From the NCBI GenBank assembly GCA_949752795.1, contig OX457064.1, forward strand, positions 39,986,368 through 40,050,367: a stretch of DNA of 64,000 nucleotides. Direction: 5' to 3'. Shown piece after piece: positions 12,148 to 25,787 of the stretch. Made by a program: the position numbers and the translations under genes. This DNA is from Hyperoodon ampullatus (Eukaryota > Chordata > Mammalia > Artiodactyla > Ziphiidae). Every line of letters starts with the position of its first letter. Within the stretch, counting starts at the first letter, position 1. A model generated the notes under the pieces. It was not told where the DNA came from. It saw only the letters and a list, made by a program, of their open reading frames with translations, and did no database searches.

Positions 12148-15100
12148 ATGGTAATAGGAACATACATATTGATAATTACCTTAAATATGAATGGATTAAA
12201 TGCTCCAACCAAAAGACAGAGGCTGGCTGAATGGATACAAAAACCAGACTTGTATATATGCTGTCTATGAGAGACCCACTTCAGACCTAGGGACACATAC
12301 AGACTGAAAGTGAGGGGATGGAAAAAGATATTCCACGCAAATGGAAATCAAAAGAAAGCTGGAGTAGCAATACTCATATCAGATAAAATAGACTTTAAAA
12401 TAAAGAATGTTATAAGAGACAAGGAAGGACACTACATAATGATCAAGGGATGAATCCGAGAAGAAGACATAACAATTATAAATATATATGCACCCAACAT
12501 AGGAACACCTCAATACATAAGGCAAATGCTAACAGCTATAAAAGAGGAAATCGACAGTAACACAATAATAGTCGGGGACTTAAACACCTCACTTACACCA
12601 ATGGACAGATCATCCAGACAGAAAATTAATAAGGAAACAAAAGCTTTAAATGGCACAACAGGCCAGATAGATTTAATTGATATTTATAGGACATTCCATC
12701 CAAAAACAGCAGATTACACTTTCTTCTCAAGTGCACATGGAACATTCTCCAGGACAGATCACATCTTGGGTCACAAATCAAGCCTCAGTAAATTTAAGAA
12801 AATTGAAAACATACTAAGCATCTTTTCCAATCACAACGCTATGAGACTAGAAATCAATTACACGGAAAAAAATGTAAAAAACACAAACACATGGAGGCTA
12901 AACAATACATTACTAAATAACCAAGAGATCACTGAAGAAATCAAAGAGGAAATCAAAAAATACCTAGAAACAAATGACAACAAGAACACGATGATCCAAA
13001 ACCTATGGGATGTAGCAAAAGCAGTTCTAAAAGGGAAGTTTATAGCAATACAATCCTACCTCAAGAAATAAGAGAAATCTCAAATAACCTTACACCTAAA
13101 GGAAGTAGAGAAAGAGGAAAAAAACCCCCAAAGTTAGTAGAAGGAAAGAAATCATAAAGATCAGAGCAGAAATAAATGAAATAGAAACAAAGAAAACAAT
13201 AGAAAAGATCAATAAAACTAAAAGCTGGTTCTTTGAGAAGATACACAAAATTGATAAACCTTTAGCCAGACTCATCAAGAAAAAGAGGGAGAGGACTCAA
13301 ATCAATAAAATTAGAAATGAAAAAGGAGAAGTTACAATGGACACCGCAGAAATACAAAGCATCCTAAGAGACTACTACAAGCAACACTGTGGCAATAAAA
13401 TGGACAACCTGGAAGAAATGGACAAATTCCTAGAAAAGTATAAGCTCCCAAGACTGAACCAGGAAAAAACAGAAAATATGATCAAACCAATCACAAGTAA
13501 TGATAATGAAACTGTGATTAAAAATCTTCCAACAAACAAAAGTCCAGGACCAGATGGCTTCACAGCTGAATTCTACCAAACATTTAGAGAAGAGCTAATA
13601 TCCATCCTTCTCAAACTCTTCCAAAAAATTGCAGAGGAAGGAACACTCCCAGAATCATTCTAGGAGCCCACCATCATCCTAATACCAAAACCAGACAAAG
13701 ATACTACAAAAAAGAAAATTACAGACCAATAACACTGATGAATACAGTTGCAAAAATCCTCAACAAAATACTAGCAAACAGAATCCAACAACACAATAAA
13801 AGGTCATACACCATGATCAAGTGGGATTTATCCCAGGGATGCAAGCATTCTTCAATGTACACAAATCAATCAGTGTGATACACCATATTAACAAATTGAA
13901 GAATAAAAACCATATGATCATCTCAATAGATGCAGAAAAAGCTTTTGAAAAAAATCAGCACCCATTTATGATAAAAACTCTCCAGAAAGTGAGCATGAGA
14001 GAAGCTACCTCAACATAATAAAGGCCATATATGACAAACCCACAACAAACATCATTCTCAATGGTGAAAAACTGAAAGCATTTCCTCTAAGATCAGGAAC
14101 AAGACAAGGATGCCCACTCTCGCCACTATTATTTGACAAAGTTTTTGAAGTCCTAGCCATGGCAATCAGAGAAGAAAAAGAAATAAAAGGAATCCAAATT
14201 GAAAAAGAAGTAAAACTGTCACTGTTTGCAGATGACATGATACTATACATAGAAAATTCTGAAGATGCTACCAGAAAACTACTAAAGCTCATCAATGAAT
14301 TCGGTAAACTTGCAGGATACAAAATTAATGCACAGAAATCTCTTGCATTCCTATACACTAACAACGAAAGATCAGAAAGAGAAATTAAGGAAACAATCCC
14401 ATTCACCACTGCAACAAAAAGAATAAAATACCTAGGAACAAACCTACCTAAGGAGGTAAAAGTCCTGTACTCAGAATACTATAAGACACTGATGAAAGAA
14501 ATCAAAGATGACACAAACAGATGGAGAGATATACCATGTTCTTGGATTGGAAGAATGAATATTGTGAAAATGACTATACTACCCAAAGAAATCTACAGAT
14601 TCAATGCAATCCCTATCAAATTACCAATGGCATTTTTTACAGAACAGAAGACCCCGAATAGCCAAAGCAATCTTGAGGGAAAAAAACGGAGCTGGAGGAA
14701 TCAGACTCCCTGACTTCAGACTATACTACAAAGTTACAGTAATCAAGACAATATGGTACTGGCACAGAAACAGAAATATAGATCAATGGAACAGGATAGA
14801 AAGCCCAGAGATAAACTCATGCACCTATGGTCAACTAATCTATGACAAAGAAGGCAAGGATATACAATGGAGAAAAGACAGTCTCTTCAATAAGTGGTGC
14901 TGGGAAAACTGGACAGCTACATGTAAAAGAATGAAATTAGAACGCTCCCTAACACCATAAATAAAAATAAACTCAAAATGGATTAAAGACCTAAATGTAA
15001 GACTGGACACTATAAAACTCTTAGAGGAAAACATAGGAAGAACACTCTTTGACATAAATCATAGGAAGATCTTTTTTGACCCACCTCCTAGAGTAATGGA

Positions 15101-15906
15101 AATAAAAACAAAAATAAACAAATGTGACCTAATGAAACTTCAAAGCTTTTGCACAGCAAAGGAAACTATAAACAAGACGAAAAGAAAACCCTCAGAATGG
15201 GAGAAAATACTTGCAGATGAATCAACAGACAAAAGATTAATCTCCAAAATATAAAAACAGCTCATGCAGCTCAATATTAAAAAAACAAACAACCCAATCA
15301 AAAAATGTGCAGAAGACCTAAATAGACAAAGAAGACATATAGATGGCCACGAGGCACATGAAAAGCTGCTCAACATCACTAATTATTAGAAAATGCAAAT
15401 CAAAACTACAATGAGGTATCACCTCACACCAGTCAGAATGGCCATCATCAAAAAATCTACAAACAATAAGTGCTGGAGAAGGTGTGGAGAAAAGGGAACC
15501 CTCTTGCACTGTTGGTGGCAATGTAAATTCATACAGCCACTATGAAGAACAGTATGGAGGTTCCTTAAAAAACTAAAAATAGAATTACCATATGACCCAG
15601 CAATCCCACTACTGGGCATATACCCAGGGAAAACCACAATTCAAAAAGACACATGCACTCCAATGTTCATTGCAGCACTATTTACAATAGCCAGGTCATG
15701 GAAGCAACCTAAATGCCCATCGACAGACGAATGGATAAAGAAGATGTGGTACTATACATACAATGGAATATTACTCAGACATAATCAGTAACGAAATTGG
15801 GTCATTTGTAGAGACGTGGATGGACCTAGAGACTGTCATACAGAGTGAAGTAAATCAGAAGGAGAAAAAGAAATATCGAATATTAACACAGATATGTGGA
15901 ATCTAG
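12148..15906 (+). pseudogene. L1-A ORF2 remnant (endonuclease and reverse transcriptase)
   Basis: ORF2p nicks the target DNA and reverse-transcribes L1 RNA. Here the ATG is at 12148. The endonuclease domain covers roughly 12148-12860. The reverse transcriptase domain is recognisable from about 13500, including the segment [10 protein letters not shown] near 13530-13562 and an intact FADD catalytic box at 14225-14236. The cysteine-rich C-terminal region ends at a stop at 15904-15906. At least six stops or frameshifts interrupt it (for example near 12268, 12451, 13069, 13661 and 14018), so no full-length protein can be made. The longest surviving open pieces are 181 and 184 codons. Confidence 0.85.
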
Positions 15907-16205
15907 AAAAATGGTACAGATGAACCCATTTGCAAGGCAGAAACAGAGATACAGATGTAGAGAACAAACGTATGGACACCAAGGGGGGGATCTGGGGGTG
16001 TGTGGGGTGAATTGGGAGGTTGGGATTGACATATATACACTAATTTGTATAAAATAGATAACTAATAAGAACCTGCTGTATAAAAAATAAAATAAAATAA
16101 AATTCAAATCAAAAACAAAAACTTATGACCAGATTAACTTGGTTTTATTACAGTTTTTATATTGGGATTCAGTAAAAGATATAAATAAATAACTAAAAAA
16201 GATTA

Positions 16206-16562
16206 CAGTGGGCCCTCTGTATCGACAAGTTCCACATCCATGGATTCAACCAGCTGCGGATGGAAAATATTTAAAAAGAAAAAAAAGCCTCCACAAAGTT
16301 GCAAAAGGCAAAACTTGAATTTGCTGTGTACTCTCAACTATCTACATAGCATTTACATTGTATTTACAACTATGTACATACTATTTACTTTGTTTTAGGT
16401 ATTATAAATAATCTCGAGATAATTTAAAGTATACAGGAGGATGTGCATAGGTTATATGCAAATACTATGCCATTTTATATAAAGGACTTGAGCATTCTTT
16501 TATTTTGGTATCTGTGCGGAGGGTCTTGGAACCAATCCTCCGCAGGTATCAAGGGACCACTG
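16206..16562. mobile_element. Tigger-type DNA transposon remnant (non-autonomous)
   Basis: The 357-bp element starts CAGTGGGCCCTCTGTATC and ends GGTATCAAGGGACCACTG, which are imperfect terminal inverted repeats. It is flanked by TA on both sides (16204-16205 and 16563-16564), the target of Tc1/mariner-Tigger transposases. It carries no transposase gene. The family name is by recognition of the internal sequence; the exact subfamily is uncertain. Confidence 0.82.
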
Positions 16563-16564
16563 TA

Positions 16565-19500
16565 TATAAGAGCATGGAATCTAGTACTTCTAATACATTT
16601 TAATGTCACAATATGTAGAAAATCATAATCTTTAATTGGCACATTGACATCATTTGGAAGTGATTTCAGGGATGGGGTGGTCTATGTGAGACTTGATGAG
16701 AAACATCATATTTTCTGTATTTTATTTATCAGTAATAAAAAGTCTCAATTAATGTTTTCAGAAGTTTTAATGAACACCTTAAACTTGCTAAATGAACATA
16801 ACTTCTTTTGTATCAGTTCTGATGCTTGAAATAGCTCCATACAATAATTTCAATTGATAAAATTTTTAAATGGTTATAAAATGGATTTACATTTTGTTAT
16901 CTCCTGTAACCATTTCCGTAACCCATTCACAGCCCATTAATAAGCCATGACAGTTTGGTTGTAAAACAGTGCATTACCCTATCTTCCCTGGCTTCAAATT
17001 GGCATTCTCTTCATACATTCTCTGCCCTCTAATACTTTGCAATTTAATAAAGATAAGATGGAAAGCAGACCATATAGAGTCTTAAGGGGAGTTTACAGAT
17101 CCGTTATAATCTTCAATGCAGCTCTTCAATCTCCTATACTTTTTTTTTTCTTTTCCATTTACAACACATTTTTCTCCATTTCTGGCTGTTATGAAATATT
17201 TACAACATTTATTGAGCGTTTAGAATTAGTAAAGATTCATCCATCTCAGTACTTTCCATATAAACTAATTACCACAAATCTGTTTAAAATAGATGGCATT
17301 ATTATTCCACTTATGTTGCAAGGATGCTAAAGTATACTGTGTCCAAGTTTGCAGACTCAGGCAGTATGGCTCAGCATTTATTCTCTTAACCACAGACTCT
17401 GATACTGCTGCTCTGGTGCCTGAAGCCTTCCAAGGGATGAGAAACTAGCTCACTGTAGAAATACCCCCATTTTTTTTTCAGATAGCTCTTATGTTTATAC
17501 CTATTTTTCTGCATGTTGAGCTAATATATGATTTTTAATAATTACTAAAGTTGGGCTTTCCCTATTAGCTAATGCAAAATGATGCCTTATTAAGGGCTGC
17601 TACAGGGCTGCCTTTGAAATATTTGGAGACAATTGTTCTCCAGTCTTAAAAGGAACCCTTCTTATTCCTCTTGGAACGTCTAAGTCCTTTCCCCCCTCTA
17701 ACGGTTACATAGGTATAAATAGGCCTCTTAAGCTGTGAGACCATGACTTTCGCCTAAAGTTTCTGGTCTGCTTTGTCTATCACAGAGCGAGGACATAATA
17801 GCAACTCCTCCATACCTAAACTTCCATTAATGAAAAATCAAATTAACATTTTTGGCAGCTTCATTATAATCTTATTACCAATTTTATGTGGGTAGGAAAG
17901 GACCATCATACTTATTTAGAATCTTGTGCTGTATAGGGGTGATGTTTATTTTATCACTCCACAAGGAGAAGACTGATCATGGAATGTTATGGACTGGAGA
18001 GGTCCTCAGTTCTGGGATCTGTCCTTTAACCACACTCTCTACGGAGGCACCTACCCTTTCAAGTACTCCCTTGCCAACAGCCGTGACTTATGGCATCAAT
18101 TGTGCAAATGACAGAAATCATGTGGCCACAGTGGGAGGCAATCAGCCAAAACAAATTGGGGGGAGAGATGAGAGACTGTGAGACTGAAGGCTCTTGTTTG
18201 AACTTGGAGGTGAATGAGAACTGCCTGGGACAAAACCAGTGCATGAGACAAATTAAGGAAATAAAATATTTAGAAATGTAGTCTTGGAATAATAGCAGAC
18301 GTTGAGGTCTGGCTTTTAACCAGGGCCTAGAATTGGTGGTTCTTTGGTCTAAATAAAACATTCAGTCATTACAAACTGAACAAATATGGTGAGGTCATGT
18401 TCAGAAGGAGAGTTTGACTCATTCTTAAACTCCTAATTCCCTGAAACCAGTGTATACAATTTTCTAACAATGTAATTTGAATGATACTGAGGTGAGATTT
18501 TTAAATTTTCAAACCATTCTTAACAATTAAACTGAGGGTATCCATGAACAGTCTATAAAGAAAATGCCCATGTTGGGTCAGATAATTTAGAACTGTATTC
18601 CTGCAGTACTATTATTTAATATTTAATCTCTCTCTGCTTTAATTTCTTCCTTTGTAAATTGGGATTAATATATTTGTTTTGCAGAATTAAATGTGACATT
18701 TCACAGGAAAATCATTTTTGAAGTATAATCTACTATTCAGATGTCACCTATTACCATTAATACTTATGACATTATTCATATTTCTTAAAGATTCTTTTCT
18801 ATATATGAAGTTCCTCATTATTGAAAACAGTTGGGAATCTCCTAAAAGGGCTCTTTAGAGATTGTAAGCCAACCACCAAGCTCTTCCTTCTCTTCTTCCA
18901 TAGCAGTAGAATTGTAGTTGATTCAGTTCCTAGACATCCTTACGGATGTCCCAGTTTATGTGAGTGAAAGTGATATGTGCCACTTCCAGGATAATTTCTT
19001 AACACCAGGCAGAGCTTCCTGAGTTTTTCTTTTTACTTCCCATCAGTTCTAACTTGGACATGGTGGTAACATATGAGAAAGACACCACAGAGGATGGTGA
19101 AGAAAAAATATGAATGAAAACTGGATCTATGAATCACTCTGTGAACCAAAGCTGCCCGATACCCTCGAAGCCCCACCCTGTACTGTTTTGGATAGAGAAC
19201 TGTAGTTTTTAAGTCACTGATTCTTTGGTGTCTGTTCAATAAAACAGCTTAGTCAATCTTAACTAATAAAAATTATATACATGATGTTTTTCAGTATTTC
19301 TATGCTTTCTCTATGATCACAGAAAACACATTGGGGAAAATTAGGAAATGTCCTAAATAATAAAAACTCAAATTGGCAACATGGAATAAATAGCACTGAT
19401 AGCCTACTGCTGGTTAAAATGATCAATTAGTTAGTTTATTTTTAATACTGGGAAAATTTTATACTTATAAACATTTATCAAAAACTAAGAAATTAACCTT

Positions 19501-20441
19501 GACACACTAGTATTAAAGTATGGGCCTTAATCAAATTTTACCATATTTAAAAAATTAATGTTATTTTTCTGTTCCAGATCTAATCCAGGATTCCACATTT
19601 AATTTAACTGTCATGCCTATGTGGTCTCCTCCAATGTGTGAGAGTCTTCAGTCATTACTTGTGTTTTATGACCTTGACATGTTTGAAAAGTACTGGTTAT
19701 TTGTAGAAAGCCCCTCAATTTGGGTTCGTCTAATGTTTTTTCATGATTAGATTGACACTGCGGATTAATGAGAAGACTATCACAGAAGTGTTGTGCCCTT
19801 CTCAATACATTGTATCAGGGGCTACATGAAGTCAGAACATATGACTGGAGATTGTAAGCTTAATTACTTGGTCATGGAAGTGTCTGCTAAGATTTTTCAT
19901 TCTAAACTTTTTTTTTCTGTTGTAATTATTAAATACTATAGAGAAATACTGTGCAAATATCCTGTTTCAGCTTAAACTTTTATCCAACTCATTTTAGCAT
20001 CCATCTTTGGATCTTGCCTGTGATAATTTTTACTCTAGTGTTCAAATGGTGGTTTTCTATTTTCTCTTAGTACTTTTGAATGTGTTAAGTGAAATTCTTC
20101 TGTAAGGAGAGTCACTGATTTTTCCCATTTAAATTTATGCATTAATTAATTTATTTACATTATTATATACTTATAGATTCTTATTTCGGGGTTTTTAATC
20201 TCAAATACCACAGTAACTTATTCTGTTGTTCAAGCTATTCAAACTTTGTCCATTGGGAGATCCTTCAGTTTGGCTCCTGTGCCCTTCCATATGCCTACCT
20301 CCTTCATTTTCTTTTTTTCTCCATACTCCTTTACTTCTGGCACTACATAATGTTCCAGGCTCATCTCATATTTTCCTACCTCACACCTTGAGAAAACCAT
20401 TCTCCTAGGAGCCCTGGTTCCTTTATTAGAGAGTAGCATTT
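16565..20441. other. unique sequence, no gene recognised
   Basis: About 3.9 kb of AT-rich DNA without a young repeat. Open frames of 97-100 codons at 17037-17330, 17888-18181 and antisense 18059-18361 have no recognisable domain, and the two latter overlap on opposite strands, so at most one could be real. A MIR- or L2-like fragment may lie near 18620-18670 (antisense words for a leukocyte-count-like CTTTGTAAATTGGGATTA). Nothing else can be supported. Confidence 0.55.
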
Positions 20442-20458
20442 AGAAACCAATATCTGGG

Positions 20459-20809
20459 GATTTCCCTGGTGGTCCAGTGGTTAAGAATCTGCCTTCCAAT
20501 GCAGGGGATGTGGGTACGGTCCCTGGTCAGGGAAGGTCCCACATGCCACGGGGCAACTAAACCCACACACCACAACTACTGAGCCCACGTGCTCTAGAGC
20601 CCGTGCACAACTAGAGAGCCCATGCACCACAACTAGAGAGCCTGCATGCTCCAAACACTGAGCCCGCATGCTCTGGAGCTTGCGTGCCATGACTAGAGAC
20701 GCCCACATACTGCAACTAGAGAGAAGCCCCCAACGAAGATCCTGCATGCCGCAACTAAGACCCGACACAGCCAAATAAATAAATAAATTAGTTAATTAAT
20801 TAAAAAAAA
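20459..20809 (+). mobile_element. CHR SINE, long (older) type
   Basis: Starts GGATTTCCCTGGTGGTCCAG and contains several tandemly related blocks (CAACTAGAGAGCCC units with TGCTCTAGAGC variants) before an AAATA-type tail ending in A8. An imperfect duplication flanks it: GAAACCAATATCTGGG-like at 20443-20458 and GAAATTGATATCTGGG at 20810-20825. The longer body and diverged duplication indicate an older subfamily than the 200-bp copies. Confidence 0.9.
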
Positions 20810-20825
20810 GAAATTGATATCTGGG

Positions 20826-21299
20826 CATGAGGTGTGCTAATTTGCGAATAGGATGTCACTGATGCTAGCCCCATTCAGTGGATAAAGCTAAGAAATATGT
20901 GTGCGAACTCATGCATGCACACATATCCATAGCTATTTTTCTATTTACCTGTGTGTATAGACCTATATTTTTTTAATAAGTCAATATTGGTACCATCCAC
21001 ACTAATCCAGCACTGCAGGATTCATTCTCACCTTTACCCTTTCCTTATTACAACTTCTCTCTCTGCTAGCATGAGACTGGATCTTATTATCTACATCTAC
21101 TCACTTATTTGTTCAGCCCTAGTATACAAATAGTTTTAGACTTCTAATCCATACCCCTGAGAGAAATTTACACACTAGAACACATTGTTTTAGCTCCTTT
21201 TGCGCCCATCCCCTTGAATGTGATTAACTGATTTATATGTAATACTGCTTCTCCTTCCTCCCCAACATCCCCTACCTGGCTGATTTATTCTTTACTTTA
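20826..21299. other. unique sequence, nothing recognised
   Basis: AT-rich DNA between a SINE and an ancient L1. A small CA/TG-rich patch lies at about 20900-20930. No open frame of note. Confidence 0.5.
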
Positions 21300-22535
21300 C
21301 ACTTAATAAAATTTTCTTTTTATTGTGTATGATTCTATGGGTCTTAACAAATGTACAGAGTCATTTGTTCACCACAGCAATTCCATATACAACAGTTCTA
21401 TCACTCAACATTCCCCCCAAGCTAGACATTCCCCAACTGCTGGCAACCACTGACTTGTCTTTCACCATGTAGTTTTACCTTTTCCATTGCCATATAAAAG
21501 AAATCATATAATATGTGGCCTTTGGGGACTGGCTTCTTTCACTTAACAAAATATATTTAAGATTCATCCATGTTGTTGTGTAGATCAATAATTTGCTTCT
21601 TTTTATGGCTAATACTTCATTGCAGGTATACACATACTGCAGTTTGCTTATACCTTCAGCAGTTAAAGGTCATGTAGTTGTTTCCAATTCTTAGCAATAA
21701 TGGACAAAGCTAATATAAATACTCATGTCTTTGTGTGAATATACCTTAGTTATTTATTCTAGGTAGATATCTAGGAATAGGATTGCTTGGTCATACAATA
21801 GGTGTATGTTGAATTTTATTAAAAAACGGTCAAATTCTTTTCCAGTTTGGAAATGGCTGAGACATATTTTAATCCTACCAGCAATGTATGTGAGTTTCAG
21901 CTGCTGAGCAAGCTCACCACTATTTGGTATTGCTAGTTGTCGGATTTTACACATTCTAATCGATGTGTTATGATGTCTCTCATTGTGGTTTTAATTGGCA
22001 TTTCCCTAAAGATTAATGATCTTGAACATCTTTTCATATGCTTATCATCCCTTCTTACATTTTCTTTTGTGAAATGTTTGTTCAAATCTTTTGCCTATTT
22101 AAAAATTGGGCTATTTGCTTTTTATTAATTGTTGAATATTTAGAGTTAAAAATTTTTTTTTGATATGATAGCTTTATCACATATATACTTTGCACAGGTT
22201 TTTTTCCCCCACTGTATTTTGTCCTTTCATTCTCTTAACTGGTTATTCTGCAGGGAGAAATTTTAATTTTAATGAAGTTCAATTTATCCATTTTTACTTT
22301 CATGCATTGTGTTTTGGTGTCTGAGTCATCAAACTTGGGTCACAAACCTCTTTGTCTGACCCAAGTTCATACATATTTTCTTCTATGCTTTCATCTAGAA
22401 ACTTTATAGATTTACTTTTTTTTTTTTTAGATTTACTTTTTATATTTAGGTCCATGGTCCATTTCCAGATGATTTGGTATAAGGCTTGAAATTTAGGTGA
22501 GTTCTTATTATTCTGCATATGAATGAAGGAGTTTG
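21300..22535 (-). mobile_element. ancient antisense L1 3' part
   Basis: Read on the minus strand this is a strongly decayed L1 ORF2 end and 3' UTR. Plus-strand words such as CCATATAAAAGAAATCATATAAT, the passage on a 'target' followed by TTCATTGCAGGTATACAC and CTAGGAATAGGATTGCTTGG are the reverse complements of conserved L1 ORF2 end and 3' UTR motifs also seen (younger) at 29250-29330. Frames are destroyed. Boundaries are approximate. Confidence 0.72.
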
Positions 22536-23432
22536 ACTTAAAGTTACCATTAAATTCCAGAAATGAAAGATAAAACTAGCTACTAAGATGCTATCAGTTA
22601 CAAGTGACAATTTACCTCTCTATTATCTTCTGACTACCATACCACCCCACTCCCCCAAAAAACTTGTTAAAGACAAAGGGTATTTATTGCCTCATAAAAC
22701 TGTAGACTGCAGAGACTCATGGCTTTGGTATAGCTGAATCCATGTCTTAAATAATGTCATAACTAGTCTCTGTATCACTTTTTATCCCTCCATACTATTC
22801 TCTTTCCCAAGGACTCTTCCACATTACGGTGCCGAAAATATCTGTGTCACCTTTAAATCCAGTAAAAGTTTCTCTTTCCTAATAGTTCCAAATAAAGTTC
22901 TATATTTGAGTTTTATTAGACTGGCTTGAGTGACACACCTATCCTTGAACAAGCTGCTGTGTCAATGTCATGTAAATGATCTGACAAACTCGGGTTACAA
23001 GCCCAGTCCTGAATCTAGTAGCAATGTCAGGCACATTCTAACCATGTAGTTGAGACTCAGGGAGGGGTGGCTCCCTAAGAAAAATCAGGGTATTTATATC
23101 AGAAGAAGGAGAATGGGATGCTGGGCTGGTAGAAACAATGTTTCTTCACTACAAAAGGCCCCAGCAGAGTGAAAGTGAGTAGAATAACCTGTAGTGGAAG
23201 TGAGACATGAACTGCTCCAGGTTCATCACCAAGGGTCTGGGAGAAGCAGTCACTTGTCTTTTCTCAGTATAAGAAATGTGGTAAATGAGTGAAGTGCTCA
23301 GAATTCTTAGATGGCATGCCCTTATGTAAGTTACTGTAACCATAAAAGTTTAGTGTGTAGCATATATAAAATTTAAAAATTTGGAATTTGTCATTCCTAT
23401 TTTCACTAAAAATAAAGTTTACTAGGATATTT
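22536..23432. other. unique sequence, nothing recognised
   Basis: No repeat boundary, exon-like frame or RNA gene seen. An antisense 64-codon frame at 23149-23343 has no recognisable domain. Confidence 0.5.
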
Positions 23433-23447
23433 AAATCAACATTATTA

Positions 23448-23805
23448 TTATTTTTTAAATAAATCTATTTACTTATTTTTGGCTGTGTTGGGTCTTCGTT
23501 GCTGCGCACAGGCTTTCTCTTAATTGCGGCCGAGGGGGGGTTCCTCTTCAATGTGGTGAGCAGGCTTCTCACTGCGGTGGCTTCTCGTGTTGTGGAGCAT
23601 GGGCTCTAGGCACGCGGGCTTCAGTAGTTGCAGCATATGGGCTCAGTACTTGTGGCTCATGGGCTCTATAGCACAGGCTCAGTAGTTGTGGCGCACAGGC
23701 TCAGTTGCTCTGCTGCATGTGGGATCTTCCTGGACCAGGGCTCGAACCCATGTCCCCTGCACTGGCAGGCGGATTCTCAACCACTGTGCCACCAGGGAAG
23801 CCCCT
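23448..23805 (-). mobile_element. CHR SINE, long type, antisense
   Basis: The reverse complement starts GGGGCTTCCCTGGTGGCACA and ends in the tail that reads AAATAAATAGATTTATTT-like on the opposite strand. A 15-bp duplication with one mismatch, AAATCAACATTATTA at 23433-23447 and AGATCAACATTATTA at 23806-23820, flanks it. The 3' half holds the CAACTACTGAAGCCC-type blocks of the long subfamily. Confidence 0.92.
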
Positions 23806-23820
23806 AGATCAACATTATTA

Positions 23821-25771
23821 ACTGGAATGTTAGAAGAGAAACAGCAGCATGACTTTGTGAGTCTAGGGCACAGTGGGTGCCAGTTGAAAAATCCAAAGGA
23901 AACGAAAAAAGGGAAATGATTACTGATGAACCAGAATTTAACTACTATACTATAAACTTAAAATCCATTCCTTAAAAAATAGTTATTACAGGACTTAAAA
24001 TTCACATCCTGCAGAATCTCAACTGATGAAAATGTTACAAAGGGAGTGTGAAACTCAACTTGAAATAAAAGTTACTCTACATGGAGAGAAATGTCAAAAA
24101 CAGAACTAGGGAAGATGCTAGGACCCTCTAGGTTCTACATTCCTGAGTTACCTTCTGGAGTTCCTAAGATATCTAATCTAGGTTTGTTTATTGTTAGTAC
24201 AAGAACACCCATGTATATAAGCAAACTTAGTGTATATTGTGGGCAAAATGGTCACAGAATGATAGAATATAGACCCTGAAAGAGATCCAGACACCTAGAC
24301 CATCTCCTCTACCTAACAACAGACTAGTGATAATCTGGTCCCTACCTGGCTCAGTCTTGTGTGATTTTTTTTTTCCTCCTAATTTTCTATATAGCCTTTA
24401 TCTCCATAGTTGGTGTTTCCCAGACATAATATAGACAGTTCTTATCACCTTATCACCTGAAAGGGTAAACTGATACTGAGATATCCTTGAGGACTTTCTT
24501 AGCTATGGGGCTAACATAGTGAGTGAGGAGAGAGCCCAGCGTCCTTTAGTTCATTCAGAGATTGCCACTCAGCAGCTGAGACTATCAACAGCTTTCTTTC
24601 ATTCATCTGGTCAGTATTTATCAAGCATCTGTGTCAGACCCTGAGCTAGGCACTGAGATGACCATAGTATATAAAAGTCTCTTCCTACTCCCAGGGATCT
24701 TTACATTTAATTTATTTAAAAACGTATTGTCGGCAGGGGTGGGGGAAGGGAGATGTTTCTTTTCAAGAGTGTACTAGTGTTTCTCAACACGGGTACACAC
24801 CCACAGCTAAGGTGTGTGTTCTATGACACATGGCACCTATGATGTGTTTCTTTAAGGAAAAAGAAATAATAAATCACTTTTGATCTTCACTTCCTGAGTG
24901 AAGGGATGAAAATATTTTCAGCAAATTGTTGAGATACTTCCTATTGTAAAACAGTTCTTAGAGACTTGGAAGAGTTATTTGCTTACATCAGTTTTTAGGA
25001 AGTAATTCATAGAAGAACAATTCAATTGCAAAGCCTAATATTGTTCCTCAAGCTACACCCTCTCTGCCTTTCTGTAGAAAAACACTGCCCAGACTTCCTA
25101 TTAAATACAATCTTTTCCTAAAAGAAGGCAAGTGGCATCAATTTTTAAACAATGGAATGCCATCTGGAATGATAATTTGTAGTAGAGAAGGTAGCTAAAA
25201 AAATGAGCATCATCATTAAGGAGAATGTACATGCAAAAAACGAAGAGTATTTCATTAAATTTTAACCAATAAAGCACTTAATAATCTTATTCAAAACACA
25301 GGCTTTGAATAAAGTCAAGGCAGAACAGAGAAACACAGATAAATATTCTATTCTCCAAAGTGTGTGTGTGTGTGTGTGTGTATACAGATATATACACACA
25401 TATAGACATATACAAATATACCCTATATTTATATAATATATGAATAAATATATTTATGAAATGTTTCTGAATCTTTAAGTATGATTTTACATGGATGGCA
25501 TGAGAAATTTAGAAATAAAATAGAAAAATAATTTCAAACATATGAAAATAATTCAATACTAAGTCTGAAAAGATGATCAAACTGGTACTCTTATGAACAA
25601 TTATTGTAGTTTTCAACTTGCTGAAAATATTTTTTGGTCACTATTTGTGGTTTGATTTTTCATGAATTATAATTATGATATTTCCTTCAAGATTGTATTT
25701 TTAAAGCATAAATCTATTTTAAAATTACACATGGCAAATAATCTCCTGAAGATATGTTAGCTGAGATTTTT
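23821..25771. other. unique sequence with MIR-like piece and microsatellite
   Basis: Around 24604-24690 the words TTTATCAAGCATCTGTGTCAG and GAGCTAGGCACTGAGATGA match the core of a MIR SINE in plus orientation. A TG microsatellite is at 25361-25382 and grades into TA-rich DNA to about 25460. No gene is recognised. Confidence 0.6.
25361..25382. repeat. (TG)11 microsatellite
   Basis: An uninterrupted TG run of 22 bases followed by TATACA and TATATA variants up to about 25460. Confidence 0.95.
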
Positions 25772-25787
25772 AAAAAATCTTGTTTCT

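Larger units (their letters stand above)
11092..16115 (+). mobile_element. L1-A: near-complete L1 lacking a 5' UTR
   Basis: This 5.0-kb copy begins just upstream of ORF1 and runs through ORF1, ORF2 and most of the 3' UTR. It lacks the GC-rich 5' UTR seen in the copy at 41.3 kb, so it inserted 5'-truncated. A short imperfect direct repeat, CAAAACTTATG at 11081-11091 and CAAAAACTTATG at 16116-16127, probably marks the target site. The 3' end is odd: the sequence stops at CTGCTGTATA near 16082 and goes directly into an AAAAT-patterned tail, without the last 75-80 bases that the other copies have. Both reading frames are broken, so it is inactive. Confidence 0.88.
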
